Source: SHVO01 sp041919675 (GTDB lineage Bacteria > Pseudomonadota > Alphaproteobacteria > Rhodospirillales > Rhodospirillaceae). Taken from it: 7,076 nucleotides of DNA. A program made the position numbers and the translations under genes. This document shows, one piece after another, positions 4,806 to 7,076 of this stretch; within the stretch, counting starts at the first letter, position 1; each line of letters starts with the position of its first letter. The stretch lies in the NCBI GenBank assembly GCA_041919675.1, contig JAYRTJ010000157.1, positions 1 through 7,076 on the forward strand. Direction: 5' to 3'. The notes below the pieces were generated by a model, which was not told the DNA's origin, ran no database searches, and saw only the letters and a list, made by a program, of their open reading frames with translations.

Positions 4806-5471
4806 ATGTCCGCCTTCAGTTCGCGTTTTTTGATCGCGCCCGAGACCGCGGTTCAGAAATTTCTGGTCGATATGCGCCTTACGGCCGAGCGGTCCTTCCG
4901 CTCCTGGAAACAAGCCCTAGAGACCGGCTTCGCCCGGACGGCCCTCGCGGCGGCGGACCGCGCCGCCCTCCTGAAGCCCCATCCCCTGGAAGACTATTTC
5001 TACGCCGGACTGGTCGGCCTGCAGGCCGCGGCCGTGCGCGAGAGCTTCACGCCCACCGTCGCGGAAGCTCTGCTGCGCCAGGTCGCGCTCCAGATGGACG
5101 GCGCGGTCGGGCGTGGTGACCGGATCGTCTCGAACATGGTGTTCATCATCTTCGGACGCATCCGGAAAAATGCCGGCCTCGGTCTGAAAGCCCGTCCCGA
5201 GGACGTGGTGACCGACGTCATCCTCGAGCGCCTGTGCATCGACCGCATGACGGCCACCCGCCACCTCATGCACGACCCGCGTTATCGCCGCGCGCTGGCC
5301 GCGCCGCTGATCACCCGGCCCGTGTGGTGGAAAGCCTTCGATGAGATTTACAGGGTGAAGGTGGTCCCGCGCGCGGACTCGGTGTTCTTCGAAAACCAGC
5401 CGCGGGCGCCGCTGCCGGCCCTCGCGGCCAAGCTCGGCGGCTGGCTCACCCCGCGCCCCCATCTCCACTGA
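4806..5471 (+). CDS. Uncharacterised 221-residue protein
   Basis: The product is a soluble, apparently mostly helical protein with no signal peptide or membrane segment. I do not recognise its family. Visible features are an N-terminal helix (AVQKFLVDMRLTAERSFRSW), PLEDYFYAGLVGLQAAAVRE (residues 59-78), a central segment GDRIVSNMVFIIFGRIRKNA, then LERLCIDRMTATRHLMHDP and a Trp-containing WWKAFDEIYRVKVVPR. Codon use is GC-rich and like its neighbours, and the frame is open with a clean stop, so the gene looks real. A weak AGG lies 6 nt before the ATG. Its TGA ends 7 nt from the glgC stop on the opposite strand, and no terminator separates them. Divergence from a regulator gene suggests shared control but gives no function. 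Confidence 0.75.
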   Translation: MSAFSSRFLIAPETAVQKFLVDMRLTAERSFRSWKQALETGFARTALAAADRAALLKPHPLEDYFYAGLVGLQAAAVRESFTPTVAEALLRQVALQMDGAVGRGDRIVSNMVFIIFGRIRKNAGLGLKARPEDVVTDVILERLCIDRMTATRHLMHDPRYRRALAAPLITRPVWWKAFDEIYRVKVVPRADSVFFENQPRAPLPALAAKLGGWLTPRPHLH

Positions 5472-5478
5472 GTGTGAT

Positions 5479-6822
5479 CTAAACCGCCGCCTGCAAGCGC
5501 TCGGCGGCCAGCGCCCGCCGGGCGGCGCGTGCGACACGGATCTCGCGCATCGGCGCCTGGCGCAGACGCTCGAGCATGCGCGGGGTCACCACCGTCACGG
5601 CGTTGGGCGTGACTTGGAACCGGGCCTGATCGTCGGCCATATCCGCGCCGATCACGCAGCCTTCGGGCACCACGCAGCCCGGCGCGAGGATGGCGCGTGA
5701 AATTCTGACACGCGCCTTCACCTCGCACCCCGGCAGAATGACGGAGTCTTCCACAAGGCTCGACCCTTCGAGCCGCACGTCGGAGAAAAGCTGCGAGCGC
5801 CGCACCGTGGCCCCGGCCACGACGCAGCCTTCGGCGATCATGGCCGCGCTCACCATGCCGAGCCGCTCCGCGGGATCGAACACCAGCTTGGCGGGCGGAC
5901 GCTGTTCCTGATGGGTCCAGACCGGCCAGTTGCGGTCGTAAAGATCGAACGGCGGCTGCGCGGCCACCAGGTCCATGTTGGCTTGCCAGAAGGAATCAAG
6001 CGTTCCGACGTCGCGCCAATAAGGTTCGTCGGCGCGGCGCGTTGTCACGCAGCTGCGCGCGAACTGATGGGCATACATCCGGCATTTTCCCACCAATGAC
6101 GGAATGATGTCGGCGCCGAAGTCGCGGCGGGATTTCGGGTTCTTCGCGTCGGCGCGTAACGCCGCGATCAGAACGTGGGTGTTGAAAAGATAGATGCCCA
6201 TGCTGGCAAGGCAGCGGTCGGCGGCGTCGGGTTGAGGCACCGGCGAAACCGGCTTCTCCAGGAAGCTCGCGATCTGTTCCTCGGTGTTCACCGTCACGAC
6301 GCCGAAGCGGCGCGCCTCGTCCTTCGGCACGCTCACGCAAGACACTGTCACGTCGGCGTCGCGGGCCACATGCTCGGCGATCAGCACGCCGTAGTCCTGT
6401 TTGTAGACGTGATCGCCGGCGAGGATCAGTACGTGTTTCGGCTGATGGCGGCGGAGCAAGTCGATGTTCTGATAGGCCGCGTCCGCGGTGCCCGCGTACC
6501 AGCCGCCTTCCGGCGTCTGCTGCTGCGCCGGCCACAACTCGACGAATTCGCCGAGTTCATGACGCAGGAAACCCCACGCGCGCTGCACGTGGTGGATCAG
6601 TTCATGCGCGCGATATTGCGTGGCCACGCCGACTTTGCGGATACCCGAGTTGATGCAGTTGGACAGGGGAAAATCGATGACGCGGTATTTCGCCCCGAAA
6701 TGCAGCGCGGGCTTCGCCTGGCGGTCCGTCAGACATTGCAGCCGTTCGCCGCGCCCGCCCGCAAGCACCAGCGCGAGAGTCTGGGTGACGGCTTGGCGGG
6801 TCGGGCTGTTGAAAGGTGCCAT
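5479..6822 (-). CDS. glgC: Glucose-1-phosphate adenylyltransferase (ADP-glucose pyrophosphorylase)
   Basis: GlgC makes ADP-glucose and pyrophosphate from ATP and glucose-1-phosphate, the committed and allosterically controlled step of bacterial glycogen synthesis in the cytosol. The 447 residues are slightly longer than E. coli GlgC (431). The N-terminal nucleotidyltransferase domain has LVLAGGRGERL (18-28), KPALHFGAKYRVIDF (37-51; its first Lys matches the activator-site Lys39 of E. coli) and SNCINSG. Further on are WYAGTADAAYQN (108-119), GDHVYKQDY (136-144, catalytic Asp), FLEKP (187-191, glucose-1-phosphate Lys), SMGIYLFN, DFGADIIP and YWRDVGTLDSFW. The C-terminal left-handed beta-helix starts near residue 322 with hexapeptide-like IAEGCVV and VILPGCEV and ends with VTPRML. 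The start ATG at 6822 has CGAGG about 7 nt upstream; upstream in-frame codons encode nothing family-like. It is divergent from glgA. Confidence 0.97.
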   Translation of the reverse strand: MAPFNSPTRQAVTQTLALVLAGGRGERLQCLTDRQAKPALHFGAKYRVIDFPLSNCINSGIRKVGVATQYRAHELIHHVQRAWGFLRHELGEFVELWPAQQQTPEGGWYAGTADAAYQNIDLLRRHQPKHVLILAGDHVYKQDYGVLIAEHVARDADVTVSCVSVPKDEARRFGVVTVNTEEQIASFLEKPVSPVPQPDAADRCLASMGIYLFNTHVLIAALRADAKNPKSRRDFGADIIPSLVGKCRMYAHQFARSCVTTRRADEPYWRDVGTLDSFWQANMDLVAAQPPFDLYDRNWPVWTHQEQRPPAKLVFDPAERLGMVSAAMIAEGCVVAGATVRRSQLFSDVRLEGSSLVEDSVILPGCEVKARVRISRAILAPGCVVPEGCVIGADMADDQARFQVTPNAVTVVTPRMLERLRQAPMREIRVARAARRALAAERLQAAV

Positions 6823-6882
6823 GCGAGATCCTCGGGCCGTGGGGTTACGAGAGGTCGCGGGTTGGATTTTCGTCGCCGGTCT

Positions 6883-6918
6883 CGCGCTGAAGCGTGTCCC
6901 CCACGGCTTCAACGCGCG
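6883..6918 (-). other. Imperfect hairpin in the glgC leader
   Basis: TGAAGC (6888-6893) and GCTTCA (6906-6911) are inverted repeats around a 12-nt loop. CGCGC (6883-6887) and GCGCG (6914-6918) extend the stem after a 2-nt bulge, about 11 pairs in total. It falls at the 5' end of the predicted glgC transcript. A regulatory role is only a possibility. Confidence 0.3.
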
Positions 6919-6922
6919 GCGC

Positions 6923-6951
6923 ATTGAAGACCATTGGCGCAGCGTTGGCAA
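6923..6951 (-). promoter_or_regulatory. Candidate sigma-70-type promoter of glgC
   Basis: On the minus strand TTGCCA (6951-6946, 5 of 6 to consensus) and TTCAAT (6928-6923, 4 of 6) are separated by exactly 17 nt. A start near 6916 would give a leader of about 94 nt. For glgA on the plus strand, GATAAT (6963-6968) is a -10 candidate, but no -35 at proper spacing is visible. Confidence 0.4.
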
Positions 6952-7037
6952 TCGCCTCACGCGATAATTTTTTGAAGAACAAAATCGGTTGGCGGGTGTT
7001 GATATTCCTGGGCTCCATCGCAACGGGCGGAGGAATC

Positions 7038-7076
7038 GTGACAAGTGTTCTCTATGTCGCGTCGGAAGCGTTTCCG
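7038..7076 (+). CDS. glgA: Glycogen synthase, N-terminus (partial, runs off right edge)
   Basis: GlgA transfers glucose from ADP-glucose onto the growing alpha-1,4-glucan. Only 13 codons are present: GTG-initiated MTSVLYVASEAFP. The VASE-x-FP motif is the conserved start of GlgA, normally followed by KTGGLADV just beyond the window. GGAGG (7029-7033) lies 4 nt before the GTG, a rather short spacing. A GANTC site (GAATC, 7033-7037) sits between them. The assignment is strengthened by divergent glgC 215 nt away, which supplies the substrate. Confidence 0.85.
   Translation, partial: MTSVLYVASEAFP

Noticed and set aside
6175..6967. Plus-strand frames opposite glgC
   Set aside because: They are shadows of glgC codon structure with no ribosome-binding site or family features.

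Overview
The window is GC-rich, densely packed bacterial chromosome. The gene content suggests an alphaproteobacterium: a PraR-like XRE regulator, a GcvA-type LysR regulator, a PEP-CTERM surface protein and glycogen genes. I cannot place it to genus. No tRNA, rRNA, CRISPR array, IS element or phage gene is visible.

Layout, left to right. At 1-82 (minus) lies the start of a gene running off the left edge, with a signal-peptide-like or membrane N-terminus. A LysR-family regulator follows at 216-1196 (minus). Upstream of it on the same strand is a roughly ten-helix membrane protein of unknown function (1302-2540, minus). Between these two, a near-perfect AT-rich palindrome (1277-1310) overlaps both the membrane gene's stop codon and the regulator's probable promoter. 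A divergent interval (2541-2794) carries a sigma-54-type -24/-12 element in front of a PEP-CTERM sorted protein (2795-3487, plus), which ends in a strong hairpin. A PraR-like XRE regulator (3999-4574, minus) converges on it and has its own intrinsic terminator.

Between those two terminators, about 3526-3919 holds no credible protein gene but is highly structured. In order it carries an 11-7-11 palindrome centred on a GANTC site, a TATAAT box with a GC-rich discriminator, a boxA-like TGCTCTTTGACA, five TGTCGCG repeats in two clusters, and a short GC hairpin followed by T5. This resembles an rRNA-type promoter driving a small stable RNA, and it is the best candidate here for something undescribed.

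The right part has an unrecognised 221-residue protein (4806-5471, plus). It converges, with a 7-nt gap, on glgC (ADP-glucose pyrophosphorylase, 5479-6822, minus). Divergent from glgC, the first 13 codons of glgA (glycogen synthase) start at 7038. GlgC makes ADP-glucose and GlgA polymerises it, so the right end is a glycogen locus with glgC and glgA back to back around a shared 215-nt control region.
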